From the NCBI GenBank assembly GCA_003554105.1, contig PWFQ01000073.1, positions 41,834 through 105,833 on the forward strand: a stretch of 64,000 bases of DNA. The letters run 5' to 3'. Positions 17,333-26,216 of this stretch are shown here, piece by piece; the first letter of the stretch is position 1, and each line of letters starts with the position of its first letter. Source of the DNA: Clostridiaceae bacterium (lineage in GTDB: Bacteria > Bacillota > Clostridia > Peptostreptococcales > T1SED10-28). The notes beneath the pieces were generated by a model. That model was given only the letters and a program-made list of their open reading frames with translations. It made no database searches and had not been told where the DNA came from. A program made the translations under genes and the position numbers.

Positions 17333-18181
17333 ATGAAACCAAACATACAAACTTTTATCGGATGCGATGCCTCTTTTGAAGAAGCGAAGATGGTGATTTT
17401 CGGGGCCCCCTTCGATTCCACCACATCCTTTCGACCGGGGACCCGCTTCGGTCCTGAAATGATACGGCTTGACTCTTTTGGTCTTGAAACCTACAGCCCT
17501 TATTTGGACAAGGATTTGGAGGATTTCTCCGTAATGGATTTGGGTAACCTCGACCTTCCCTTCGGAAATAGTCAAAAATCCTTGAAAATCATTGAAGATA
17601 CAGCGAAAATCATTTTAGACGCAAAGAAAATTCCTTTTTTAATCGGTGGGGAGCATCTGGTTTCCCTTGGGGGAATACGGGCTTCCCATAAGGCTTATCC
17701 TGAAATGGTTCTTCTGCATTTTGATGCCCACGCAGATCTCAGGGATGATTATATGGGAGAAAAAAATTCCCACGCTTCGGTAATTCGAAGGGCGTGGGAG
17801 CACTTAGGAGATGGGAGGATCTATCAGTTTTGTATTCGATCGGGAGCAAAAGAAGAATTTCAGTGGGCAAAGGAACATACCCACTTGGAGACTTTCAGTT
17901 ATGATACCCTGAAGGATGTCGTGGAACAGTTATCCGATGGAACTCCTGTTTATGTCACAATCGATCTTGATGTATTTGATCCTTCGATCTTTCCCGGCAC
18001 AGGAACACCGGAAGTTGGAGGAATTCAATGGGGAGATATGATTAAAATACTAAAAATCCTCCAGCCTTTGAAGATCATCGGAGGGGATGTTGTGGAATTA
18101 TCCCCCCATTATGATTCTTCTGGAGTCAGCACGGCGGTGGCCTGCAAAGTCATTCGAGAGATGATGCTGACGATTTTGTAA
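17333..18181 (+). CDS. speB: Agmatinase
   Basis: Hydrolyses agmatine to putrescine and urea using two Mn ions. The ureohydrolase ligands are seen in GGEHLVSLGG, HFDAHADLRDDYMG and TIDLDVFDPSIFPG. Length 282 aa. AGGAGG is 3 nt before the ATG and 10 bp after speE. It completes a full arginine-agmatine-putrescine-spermidine route in four consecutive genes. A GC-rich terminator follows. Confidence 0.93.
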   Translation: MKPNIQTFIGCDASFEEAKMVIFGAPFDSTTSFRPGTRFGPEMIRLDSFGLETYSPYLDKDLEDFSVMDLGNLDLPFGNSQKSLKIIEDTAKIILDAKKIPFLIGGEHLVSLGGIRASHKAYPEMVLLHFDAHADLRDDYMGEKNSHASVIRRAWEHLGDGRIYQFCIRSGAKEEFQWAKEHTHLETFSYDTLKDVVEQLSDGTPVYVTIDLDVFDPSIFPGTGTPEVGGIQWGDMIKILKILQPLKIIGGDVVELSPHYDSSGVSTAVACKVIREMMLTIL

Positions 18182-18185
18182 AAAA

Positions 18186-18216
18186 GACCCGCGGGTTAAA
18201 ATCCGCGGGTTTGTCC
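18186..18216. terminator. Bidirectional terminator overlapping the end of the next gene
   Basis: An 8-bp stem ACCCGCGG/CCGCGGGT, with the TAA stop codon of the convergent membrane-protein gene in its loop. TTTGTCC follows on the plus strand, and TCTTTTT follows on the minus strand. Confidence 0.8.
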
Positions 18217-18861
18217 TTTCCATGGAGGGTTTTTTCCCTCCCGGAACTCCTCTACTCCCGGACCTTTGAGTTTCTTTAATCGCCAGATACCATAGATGTA
18301 ACTGAAAGTAAGGACAGGGACAATCATCGGCCATCCAGTCAGTGTATTCCAATATGCGATTTCTGTAGTATTTCCTCTTTGATAAATATAGAATCGTGTG
18401 AGAAAGCGAATAAGAAGAAGGAAAGCCCATATTATGGTAACCTCCCGGTAAGCAGGTTTCACGTCTTTTCTCCAAAACCATCCCAGTGGCCAACCCCGAC
18501 TTAGATGAGACAGCCAAGCTGCCAAGGGCTTCCCGATGATCAGGCTTAGAAAAGCAATAACAAACACGAGTCCACTCAAGATCAGTGAACCCAAAAAGTA
18601 GTTGACCGGGTTTCTTGTATAATAGGCATATCCTCCTGCAACAGCAACAGCAAAGAATCCTCCGAGGGCATAAATTCCTTTTTGCTTAGTGAGTATGCGA
18701 TAAACGCCTAAAGTCAGGGCAATACCCAGAGCAATAAGGAATGCAGAAATAAATCCCAAGGCATTGTTTAAAAGACCGAAAGCCAATGGAGGAAGAAGTG
18801 CATCCAGAGTTTTTCCTGATAAAACCGATTTTAGTTCTTCCGTAATTTCATTTTTTCTCAT
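18196..18861 (-). CDS. DUF3159-like integral membrane protein
   Basis: A 221-aa protein with about six hydrophobic segments (for example LLPPLAFGLLNNALGFISAF and FLGSLILSGLVFVIAFLSLI). The pattern of small residues and the basic cytoplasmic segment SHLSRGWPLGWFWRKDVKPA suggest DUF3159-type proteins; I recognise the family only tentatively and the function is unknown. ATG 18861 was preferred over TTG 18867 because GGAAAGGA is 7 nt upstream of it. The stop codon sits inside a terminator loop. Confidence 0.75.
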   Translation of the reverse strand: MRKNEITEELKSVLSGKTLDALLPPLAFGLLNNALGFISAFLIALGIALTLGVYRILTKQKGIYALGGFFAVAVAGGYAYYTRNPVNYFLGSLILSGLVFVIAFLSLIIGKPLAAWLSHLSRGWPLGWFWRKDVKPAYREVTIIWAFLLLIRFLTRFYIYQRGNTTEIAYWNTLTGWPMIVPVLTFSYIYGIWRLKKLKGPGVEEFREGKNPPWKGQTRGF

Positions 18862-18901
18862 CGTCAAGTCCTTTCCAAAAGGAATGATCCTTTCATTGAT
18901 T

Positions 18902-20518
18902 TTAGAGGTTCATCTGTTCAAAGGCCTTTAACAGGATAGGAAGAACCTGCTTTTTTCTTGATATAATTCCGGGTAGAAATTCACCCTGTCCATTATTCAG
19001 GGAGAAAGCATGATGAATAAACTTGGAATTTTTTGAAGCATAGAGTATATAAGAACCTTCCTTCAGAATATCTGTAAATAGAATAAGGGCCACATCCAAC
19101 AACTCATCCTGATAGACCTCTTCCAGATACTTTAACCAATCGCTCTTATCTTTTAAAATCGACTCAATATCAAGAGTGAAAAGCTGACTGACTCCCACCT
19201 TCAATTTACCCAATTCAAAGCTCTTATAATCTTTAAAAAAAAGATCCTCTATGGACTCTCCGGCAAGAGAGGTTCCCGCTTTAAACATCTCCATGGAATA
19301 CTCTTCAATGTTGAGATTTAAGATTTTATTTAACTCCTTTACTGCTTTGCGATCATCTTTGGTGGTGGTTGGAGACCTGAAACAGAGAGTATCGGAAAGA
19401 ATTCCGGAAATTAAGGCTCCTGCTATCCCATAGGGAATCTCAAATCCCTGCTCTTTATACATTTGGTGCACGATGGTGCAAGAGCTTCCAACAGGAAGGT
19501 TGCGAAAAGAGATGGGTAATGCTGTTGAAATATCTCCTAATTTATGGTGATCGATGATTTCAAGGATTTCCGCCTCCTCTATACCTTCTGCACTCTGGGA
19601 ATATTCATTGTGATCGATTAGAATCACTTTCTTTCGATTGGGATTGAGCACATGCTTGCGGCTGATAAAGCCGAGAAATAGTCTGTTTTCATCCAGTACC
19701 GGATAATTTCGATAATGACTGTCTCTCATAGTTTCCTTTACATCATCCAGATAATGATCTTTATAAAAGGAAACAACCGGATTTTTTCGCATGATCTTTT
19801 CGATGTAATTACATTGGTCCACCATTTTAGCAGTATAAAGAGAATCAAAGGGCACGATGATCATGGTTACCATTGCATCTTTAGCCATTTGAACATACTT
19901 TTCCGGAATCTCCCGGTTTCCGGGAATAATCAGCAACTGTACCCTGGAATTGATTGCATACTCAATAATGTCATAACGGTCACCGACGATCACAATATCT
20001 TCCGGGCCGAGGGAGCCTCGAATGGTTTTGTAGTAATCATCAATAACAGAAACATTTCCGTGGAAAAATTCCTGGCCTTTTGCAAGGAGTTGGGCATCCA
20101 AATCCTCTACCAGATTGTTAAGTGAAGTATCAAGACGTTTATAATCTCCGGAAATAAGACTGACAGCGATATCCTTTATACTGACAATCCCTAAAAGATG
20201 GCGATCTTCATCCACGATAGCCATTGTTGCCAATTTTTCTTCCTCCATACGGTTATAGGTAGCAAGAAGGGATGTGCTCTTTGAGATTCCATCAGTTTTA
20301 TGGAAATCCAGATCTTCGACCTGGACTTTAACGTCGCTAATCATCTTCGGTGCTTTTAGTTGAAACCGGTCAAGTACGAAACGGGATTCCTTGTCGGGTT
20401 CTCCAAGGGAACAAGGGAACGCCGGAATACCCTGTTGGTTTTTTAAATAAGACAGTGCAATTGCAGAAAGAATAGAGTCCGAATCAGGGTTTTTATGCCC
20501 GAACACATAGGTTGCCAT
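18902..20518 (-). CDS. Manganese-dependent family II inorganic pyrophosphatase with CBS-DRTGG insert
   Basis: A DHH/DHHA2 phosphoesterase of 538 aa. The N-terminal GHKNPDSDSILSAIA and the later DHHKLGDISTALPISF supply metal ligands. Between them, residues about 65-300 hold two CBS motifs (ATMAIVDEDRHLLGIVS and NYPVLDENRLFLGFIS) flanking a DRTGG-type domain. Such CBS-PPases are regulated by adenine nucleotides and diadenosine polyphosphates in clostridia (known of the family). It hydrolyses PPi in the cytoplasm. GGAGGAAAACTTT precedes the ATG. Confidence 0.93.
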   Translation of the reverse strand: MATYVFGHKNPDSDSILSAIALSYLKNQQGIPAFPCSLGEPDKESRFVLDRFQLKAPKMISDVKVQVEDLDFHKTDGISKSTSLLATYNRMEEEKLATMAIVDEDRHLLGIVSIKDIAVSLISGDYKRLDTSLNNLVEDLDAQLLAKGQEFFHGNVSVIDDYYKTIRGSLGPEDIVIVGDRYDIIEYAINSRVQLLIIPGNREIPEKYVQMAKDAMVTMIIVPFDSLYTAKMVDQCNYIEKIMRKNPVVSFYKDHYLDDVKETMRDSHYRNYPVLDENRLFLGFISRKHVLNPNRKKVILIDHNEYSQSAEGIEEAEILEIIDHHKLGDISTALPISFRNLPVGSSCTIVHQMYKEQGFEIPYGIAGALISGILSDTLCFRSPTTTKDDRKAVKELNKILNLNIEEYSMEMFKAGTSLAGESIEDLFFKDYKSFELGKLKVGVSQLFTLDIESILKDKSDWLKYLEEVYQDELLDVALILFTDILKEGSYILYASKNSKFIHHAFSLNNGQGEFLPGIISRKKQVLPILLKAFEQMNL

Positions 20519-20640
20519 AAAGTTTTCCTCCTTAATATTTACATAGTAGTATTATCATAACGATGGAATCCTTGACCGTCAATAGCAGTCCAGATGAAAA
20601 TGAAAAGGATTTGCGCAAGATAAAAATTATAAGTAAAATA

Positions 20641-20700
20641 GAAAGTAAGACAGAAAGTAAGACAGAAAGTAAGACAGAAAGTAAGACAGAAAGTAAGACA
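20641..20700. repeat. Five exact 12-bp tandem repeats upstream of the deformylase-like gene
   Basis: GAAAGTAAGACA is repeated five times without a mismatch, with a degenerate partial unit just before (GTAAAATA). The array ends 22 bp before the ATG of the downstream gene and abuts its ribosome site (GGGAAAGGAAAGGTGAGG). The minus-strand ORF here (LTFCLTFC...) is only a translation of the repeat. Confidence 0.9.
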
Positions 20701-20722
20701 GGGAAAGGAAAGGTGAGGGCCG

Positions 20723-21208
20723 ATGGCCATTAGAGAAATTCTTCTGTTGGGAGATGAAAGGTTATATAAAAAGGCAAAGCCGCTTAGCGATCAGGACATG
20801 GAAAAGGCTCGAAGAATATCACGGGATCTGGAAGATACAATGATGAACTTCCGGAGAGAAAAAGGATTTGGCAGGGCAATTGCAGCTCCTCAGATTAATG
20901 AACCCTATCGATTAATCTTTGTCCATGTGCAGGGAAGGTCAACCACCATGGTGAATCCTGAATTGATATGTGATGGAGAGACTTATGAAATATGGGACGA
21001 CTGTATGAGCTTTCCCGGTTTGGAAGTAAAAGTTTTACGGTATCGCCAATGTGTGATCCGATTTAATAATTTGCATGGAAAGAAGCAACAATGGAGCCTA
21101 AAAGGAGATATGGCAGAGCTGTTGCAACATGAATATGATCATCTAAATGGAATTCTTGCCGTGGATCGGGCATTAAATAAGAAAGCTTTCCGAATTGTTA
21201 AAAAATAA
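20723..21208 (+). CDS. Peptide deformylase-like protein
   Basis: The fold of polypeptide deformylase is visible: motif I is FGRAIAAPQ in place of GxGLAAPQ, motif II is DDCMSFPG in place of EGCLS, and motif III is the standard QHEYDHLNG. The metal ligands (Cys of motif II and both His of HEYDH) and the catalytic Glu are kept, so metal-dependent hydrolysis is plausible. The changes in motifs I and II place it in a divergent branch; removal of N-terminal formyl groups or another amide hydrolysis is possible. Length 161 aa. The ribosome site AAGGTGAGG adjoins the tandem repeat. Confidence 0.8.
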   Translation: MAIREILLLGDERLYKKAKPLSDQDMEKARRISRDLEDTMMNFRREKGFGRAIAAPQINEPYRLIFVHVQGRSTTMVNPELICDGETYEIWDDCMSFPGLEVKVLRYRQCVIRFNNLHGKKQQWSLKGDMAELLQHEYDHLNGILAVDRALNKKAFRIVKK

Positions 21209-21355
21209 ACTTAACAAATCCTTTATCTTTCATTGACAATGAACAAAATTAATGATAGATTTATATATAGAATTCTGAATATTGATACAACATGATATAT
21301 TCTTAAAAAAGAACAGTGTATTATCAGCAAAGGAGGTTCTTATTTTTTTAATAAG

Positions 21356-21441
21356 TAAATTGGTATGACCATACCACCAAAATATCACCAAAATAAATCT
21401 ATTTTTTTTGCATTTAAATTGGTATGACCATACCACCAAAA
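21356..21441. promoter_or_regulatory. Duplicated GntR/FadR-type operator before the lactate permease
   Basis: Two identical 27-bp copies of TAAATTGGTATGACCATACC(ACCAAAA) start at 21356 and 21415, 59 bp apart. Each holds TGGTATGACCA, matching the TGGT-N3-ACCA type of site used by FadR/LldR/PdhR-like regulators. They lie in the 306-bp gap before the lactate permease gene. Within the gap there are also orphan AAAGGAGG sequences without a start codon and a TTGACA at 21234; no complete promoter could be fixed. Confidence 0.75.
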
Positions 21442-21514
21442 AGGAGGGTAGATAAATAGAAGTTTAAGGGTCCACTTCAAATAAAACCAAATATAATTTA
21501 GGAGGAAAAAATTA

Positions 21515-23200
21515 ATGATCGCATTGTTAGCTATTTTACCGATTTTGACAACAATTATACTTATGGTAATTTTTAATTGGCCTGCTAAAAAAGTTATGCC
21601 CATTGCCTGGATCGTTGCCGTAATATTAGCAGTAACCTATTGGGAAATGCCAATGGATTGGCTGATTGGCGCAAGTATATTTGGAGGTTTAAGTGCTTTT
21701 AACATATTAATTATCGTATTTGGTGCAATCGTATTGATGAATACGCTGAAAAACAGTGGGGCAATCCTCACAATCAACAAAACATTTCACGGAATCAGCC
21801 CGGATCGACGGGTTCAAGCTATTATTATCGCCTTTTTATTTGGAGGATTTATAGAGGGCGCAGCAGGTTTTGGAACCCCCGCAGCCTTAGCAGGACCCCT
21901 TATGGTGGGTCTGGGGTTTCCACCTTTAGGTGCCGCAATGCTCGCTCTTATTGCAAATAGCACACCGGTAAGTTTTGGAGCTGTAGGAACACCGATTATC
22001 GGTGGGGTTTCATCGGTACTGGGTTCCGCGGAAATCAGCTCGCAAATTGCAGATGCAGGAATGACTCATGCCGAGTTTCTTCATCAAGTAGGGATCTGGG
22101 CAGCGATTCCCCATGCTATAGTTGGAGTATTCATGCCCTTGGCCATAGCCATGATCTTAACAAAATTCTTCGGTGAGAATCGAAGCTTTAAAGAAGGCTT
22201 AGAAGTTGCACCCTTTGCAATCTTTGCCGGATTGTCTTACATGATCCCTTACGTTTTCATCGCCGTAGTATTTGGACCGGAACTGCCTTCTTTAGCAGGA
22301 GGACTCATTGCTATTGGAATTACAGTAACCGCAGCGAAAAAGGGATTTTTACAACCGAAAAAAACTTGGGATTTTGCTAACCGAACAAAATGGGACAGTT
22401 CCTGGGTAGGAACCCTGGAAGTACCCGATGTGGATGCAGAAGATGTGGAAAAAGAAGAACTGAAAATTTCTCCTTTCAATGCATGGCTTCCTTATATTCT
22501 GGTATCCTTGATCCTGGTTATTACAAGAATACCGGCCTTTGGAATACAGGGCATTCTACGAGCTCAGTTTATAAGATGGGAAGAAATTCTGGGAACAGGG
22601 CTTACTTACACGCTGCAGTATCTCTACTTACCGGGAACCATCCCCTTTATACTAGTGGCGGTTCTTACAATATTTATGCATAAAATGTCTAAGGAAGTCG
22701 TGAAAAAAACCTGGAAGGATTCGATTAAACAGGTAATTCCCGCAGCTATTGCTTTAGTCTTTGCCATTGGAATGGTTCAGGTAATGCTTAACTCCGGAAA
22801 TAATCTTTCCGGAAGAGATGGAATGATGGTAGCTCTATCTTCAGCAGCAGCAGGAGCTTTCCAAGGAGTCTGGCCCATATTCTCACCCTTTATCGGAGTA
22901 CTTGGGGCCTTTATGTCGGGAAGTAATACCACTTCGAATATTCTCTTCTCCGGATTTCAATACGGAGTTGCGGAACAAATTGAAGCCTCCCGAATTATTA
23001 TTCTTGGGACACAAGTTGTAGGAGGAGCTGCCGGAAATATGATTAGTGTTCATAATGTGGTTGCAGCCTGTACCACCGTTGGTGTTCTGGGAAGTGAAGG
23101 GAAAGTTATTCGGAGAAACGCAGTACCGGCCTTTATTTATACCTTAATTGTCGGAGTGGTAGCCTATATTTCCATAGGACTTTTCCCAAATCTGTTTTAA
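21515..23200 (+). CDS. lctP: L-lactate permease (LctP family)
   Basis: A 561-aa membrane protein with about 13-14 hydrophobic segments. The diagnostic [21 protein letters not shown] and the later [16 protein letters not shown] and [16 protein letters not shown] blocks identify the lactate/glycolate permease family. It probably brings lactate in by proton symport. AGGAGGAAAAAATTA precedes the ATG. It heads the lactate cluster (permease, regulator, racemase, EtfBA, dehydrogenase), and two GntR-type operators lie directly upstream. No terminator is visible after it. Confidence 0.93.
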   Translation: MIALLAILPILTTIILMVIFNWPAKKVMPIAWIVAVILAVTYWEMPMDWLIGASIFGGLSAFNILIIVFGAIVLMNTLKNSGAILTINKTFHGISPDRRVQAIIIAFLFGGFIEGAAGFGTPAALAGPLMVGLGFPPLGAAMLALIANSTPVSFGAVGTPIIGGVSSVLGSAEISSQIADAGMTHAEFLHQVGIWAAIPHAIVGVFMPLAIAMILTKFFGENRSFKEGLEVAPFAIFAGLSYMIPYVFIAVVFGPELPSLAGGLIAIGITVTAAKKGFLQPKKTWDFANRTKWDSSWVGTLEVPDVDAEDVEKEELKISPFNAWLPYILVSLILVITRIPAFGIQGILRAQFIRWEEILGTGLTYTLQYLYLPGTIPFILVAVLTIFMHKMSKEVVKKTWKDSIKQVIPAAIALVFAIGMVQVMLNSGNNLSGRDGMMVALSSAAAGAFQGVWPIFSPFIGVLGAFMSGSNTTSNILFSGFQYGVAEQIEASRIIILGTQVVGGAAGNMISVHNVVAACTTVGVLGSEGKVIRRNAVPAFIYTLIVGVVAYISIGLFPNLF

Positions 23201-23311
23201 TCTGAGTTAAAGAAAAAAAGGCTTAGCATCTACAGGGGGTTTAGATTAGACGATGAAATATGATATAGTTATAAATATTCATTGTTATGATAAACAAGTG
23301 GAGGGATCAGG

Positions 23312-24043
23312 ATGTTTAAGCCAATCAAAAGTAAAAAAGTCTATGAAATTGTAATAGAAGAAATTCAAAAGAGAATCATTAACGGCACCCTGAATAAAGG
23401 AGATAAACTTCCCACAGAGCGTGCTCTTGCGGAGCAGTTGAATGTCAGCCGCACCTCGATTCGTGAGGCCATGCGTGCTTTGGAAGTACTTGGCATTATT
23501 CAGGTTAAACAGGGAGGGGGAAACTTCATTAAGGATCGATTTGATGATGCCTTAGTGGAGCCTCTTTCCATGATGTTTATGCTAAATGAAAGTCATCCCC
23601 GTGAAATCGTTGATCTTCGTAAAATTATTGAAGTGGAAAGCGCATACCGTGCAGCAGAAAGAATAACTGATGATGAGATTGAAGAGCTCAGGGGCGTTGT
23701 TGATCAGTTGAGAATCCAAACAAAGCTTAAAAATGAAAGCATGAGTGTTCGCTATGACAAAGCTTTTCACTACAGTATTTGCAGGATTGCGGACAATTAT
23801 CTGTTTTCAAATATTCTCAATATGCTCTCGAATCTTATGGATGTTTTGATTGAAGATGCCAGAGGAATTATTCTTCTGAAAGAGGAAAATATGGATGTGT
23901 TGATTCATCAACATGAGAAGATTTTTCGAGGCTTGGAAAAACGAGATCCAAAAGCTGCAGCAAGTGCCATGAGAGAGCACATTGCCCTGATTATAGACGA
24001 ATATCTGGCCAATCTCCACGAAAGCGAGAAGTTTGCTAAGTAG
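23312..24043 (+). CDS. FadR/GntR-family regulator (lactate responsive, LctA/LldR type)
   Basis: The N-terminal winged helix (residues 8-75; GDKLPTERALAEQLNVSRTSIREAMRAL) is the FadR-subfamily GntR domain, and the C-terminal approximately 150 residues fit the FCD ligand domain. Position inside the lactate cluster and the TGGTnnnACC operators before lctP and etfB support a lactate-controlled repressor, as described for LctA/LldR-type proteins. Length 243 aa. GGAGGGATCAGG precedes the ATG. Confidence 0.9.
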   Translation: MFKPIKSKKVYEIVIEEIQKRIINGTLNKGDKLPTERALAEQLNVSRTSIREAMRALEVLGIIQVKQGGGNFIKDRFDDALVEPLSMMFMLNESHPREIVDLRKIIEVESAYRAAERITDDEIEELRGVVDQLRIQTKLKNESMSVRYDKAFHYSICRIADNYLFSNILNMLSNLMDVLIEDARGIILLKEENMDVLIHQHEKIFRGLEKRDPKAAASAMREHIALIIDEYLANLHESEKFAK

Positions 24044-24074
24044 TATGAGCAAGTGAGTAGAAAGGAGACTTAAA

Positions 24075-25352
24075 ATGAGACGAATACGGATCCCCTACGC
24101 TAAAGGATTTATTGAAAAAGATTTTAGTCCTTATAACGTAGCAGGAGTTTTAGAATCGAGAGCCCATCATTTTAAAAACGCTCTGTCCCAGGAAGAGATT
24201 GTGGAAAAAGCCCTGGATGAGCCGATTCAAAGCGAATCATTAGAAGATCAGGTGAAGGGTAAAAAAGACATGGTCATCATCACTAGCGATCACACCCGAC
24301 CGGTACCCAGCAGCATAACGCTGCCGATTCTTCTTCGACGAATACGAAATGCAAATCCCGGGATTGATATCAAAATATTGATTGCTACCGGCTATCACAG
24401 GCCTACAACGAAAGAAGAGATGCTCGATAAGTTTGGTGCCGAGATTGTGGAAAATGAGAACTTGATTAACCACATATCAAAAGATGATGACAGTCTGAAG
24501 TATATAGGTGTACTCCCCTCGGGAGGAGATCTTTGGTTAAACAGGATCGCTTTAGAGGCAGAGCTGCTGATTGCGGAAGGCTTTATCGAACCCCACTTTT
24601 TCGCCGGATTTTCTGGAGGTCGAAAAAGTGTGTTACCTGGTGTCGCCGGTGCAAAAACCGTCTTAGCCAATCATTGCTCCGAGTTTATCGCCAGTGATTT
24701 TGCCAGGACGGGAATCATCGAGAAAAATCCGATTCATAAAGATATGATCTATGCAGCAGAAAAAGCAGGACTCAGCTTTATTTTAAATGTAGTAATAGAC
24801 AGTGACAAAAACATCATTCAAGCCTTTGCCGGGCACAGCGAAAAAGCTCATGAGGAAGGTTGTCGGTTTGTATTGGAGCAGTCAAAAATTGATGAGACTC
24901 CGAAAGCCGATATTGTGATTTCCTCCAACGGCGGTTATCCATTGGATCAAAATATTTATCAAGCAGTAAAGGGAATGACTGCAGCAGAGCCTTGCTGTAA
25001 TCCTGATGGCATTATTATCATGGTTGCAGCCTGTAATGACGGTCATGGAGGAGAGGATTTTTATCGATCCATGGCGGAAGCTTCCTCACCGAGGGAAGTG
25101 CTGGATAGTGTGATGAAAATCCCCCGTGGAGAGACAAAACCTGATCAGTGGGAGTATCAAATACTTGCCCGAATTTTAGACCGGTTCACCGTGATTATGG
25201 TAACCGATCAATGCGACCCTCAAATGATTAGGGATATGCATATGGATCATGCCTACACCTTGGACGAGGCACTGGAGAAAGCTCTTAAGATAAAAGGACA
25301 TAATGCGGAGATGACCATCATACCGGACGGTGTTTCTGTGATTGTAAATTAA
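24075..25352 (+). CDS. larA: Nickel-dependent lactate racemase
   Basis: Interconverts L- and D-lactate with the nickel-pincer nucleotide cofactor. His108 (GYHRPTT), His174 and Lys184 (EPHFFAGFSGGRKS) and His200 (ANH) fall at the residue numbers known for the Lactiplantibacillus LarA active site. Length 425 aa. AAAGGAG lies before the ATG, 31 bp after the regulator. It lets a D-lactate-specific dehydrogenase use L-lactate. The cofactor genes larB, larC and larE are not in this window. Confidence 0.93.
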   Translation: MRRIRIPYAKGFIEKDFSPYNVAGVLESRAHHFKNALSQEEIVEKALDEPIQSESLEDQVKGKKDMVIITSDHTRPVPSSITLPILLRRIRNANPGIDIKILIATGYHRPTTKEEMLDKFGAEIVENENLINHISKDDDSLKYIGVLPSGGDLWLNRIALEAELLIAEGFIEPHFFAGFSGGRKSVLPGVAGAKTVLANHCSEFIASDFARTGIIEKNPIHKDMIYAAEKAGLSFILNVVIDSDKNIIQAFAGHSEKAHEEGCRFVLEQSKIDETPKADIVISSNGGYPLDQNIYQAVKGMTAAEPCCNPDGIIIMVAACNDGHGGEDFYRSMAEASSPREVLDSVMKIPRGETKPDQWEYQILARILDRFTVIMVTDQCDPQMIRDMHMDHAYTLDEALEKALKIKGHNAEMTIIPDGVSVIVN

Positions 25353-25367
25353 AAAATTTGTCTGTAA

Positions 25368-25386
25368 TGGTTGGACCGTTATACCA
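25368..25386. promoter_or_regulatory. Third GntR/FadR-type operator, before etfB
   Basis: TGGTTGGACCGTTATACCA resembles the two lctP operators (TGGT-N3-ACC core). It lies 27-45 bp before the etfB start and suggests an internal regulated promoter for etfB-etfA-lctD. Confidence 0.55.
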
Positions 25387-25412
25387 AAAAGAGGAGAGAG
25401 GAAGGATAAAGG

Positions 25413-26204
25413 ATGAAGACCTTAGTATGTATTAAACAAGTACCGGGTACGTCGGAAGTTAAGTTGGACGAAAACGGAAACTTAATCCGATCGGGAATTG
25501 ATTCGAAGATGAACCCCTATGATCTTTATGCCATTGAAAGTGCCTTAAAGATTAAAGAACAAATGGGAGGAGAAATCAGTGTCATGACCATGGGACCTCC
25601 CCAAGCCAAGGAAGTAATAAGGGAAGCCTATATGATGGGATTGGATAAAGGATTTCTTCTCACGGATCGTCGTTTTGCAGGGGCAGATGTACTGGCCACA
25701 TCGTATACATTATCTCAAGGGGCTTATCAAGCCGGGGATTTCGATTTAATCCTTTGCGGAAAACAAACCACTGATGGAGATACAGCTCAGGTAGGTCCTG
25801 AGATGGCGGAGTATTTAGGAATTCCCCACGTAGCAAATGTAAAAGCGATTGTGGAGGTTAAAGAGAAATCCATTGTTCTCGAAGTGGAAATGCCCACAAC
25901 CATTCAAACCGTAGAGGTAACCTTTCCCTGTTTAATCACTGTGGAAAAAGGAATTTACCAGCCGCGGCTGCCATCCTACCGATTAAAGAAAAAGACGAAG
26001 TATCAAGAGATTATCGAACTTACACTGGATAATTTTAAAGACAAAAATGAAAAACGATACGGCTTGTCAGGCTCACCTACACAAGTTGAAGAAATATTTC
26101 CTCCCGATCAAAACACCACCAGTGAGCGCTGGGAAGGAGAACATCTGGGGACCAGATTATATGATCAGTTGATTGACTTGAAGTTTATCTATAAAAATAA
26201 GTAA
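25413..26204 (+). CDS. etfB: Electron transfer flavoprotein beta subunit (LctB type)
   Basis: The 263-aa EtfB carries the N-terminal KTLVCIKQVPGTSEVKLDENG and the nucleotide/FAD segment LILCGKQTTDGDTAQVGPEMAEYLGIPHV. In the lactate dehydrogenase/Etf complex of Acetobacterium this subunit holds the bifurcating FAD. It precedes etfA by 12 bp. The complex would oxidise lactate with NAD while consuming reduced ferredoxin (electron confurcation; established for LctBCD, inferred here). Confidence 0.92.
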   Translation: MKTLVCIKQVPGTSEVKLDENGNLIRSGIDSKMNPYDLYAIESALKIKEQMGGEISVMTMGPPQAKEVIREAYMMGLDKGFLLTDRRFAGADVLATSYTLSQGAYQAGDFDLILCGKQTTDGDTAQVGPEMAEYLGIPHVANVKAIVEVKEKSIVLEVEMPTTIQTVEVTFPCLITVEKGIYQPRLPSYRLKKKTKYQEIIELTLDNFKDKNEKRYGLSGSPTQVEEIFPPDQNTTSERWEGEHLGTRLYDQLIDLKFIYKNK

Positions 26205-26216
26205 AGGAGGCCTATC

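Noticed and set aside
20641-20700. Possible CRISPR array
   Set aside because: The 12-bp units are directly adjacent with no spacers and no cas genes; it is a simple tandem repeat.
21331-21514. Orphan AAGGAGG sequences before the lactate permease, possible leader peptide
   Set aside because: No start codon at a usable distance followed by an open frame; reported only as part of the operator region.
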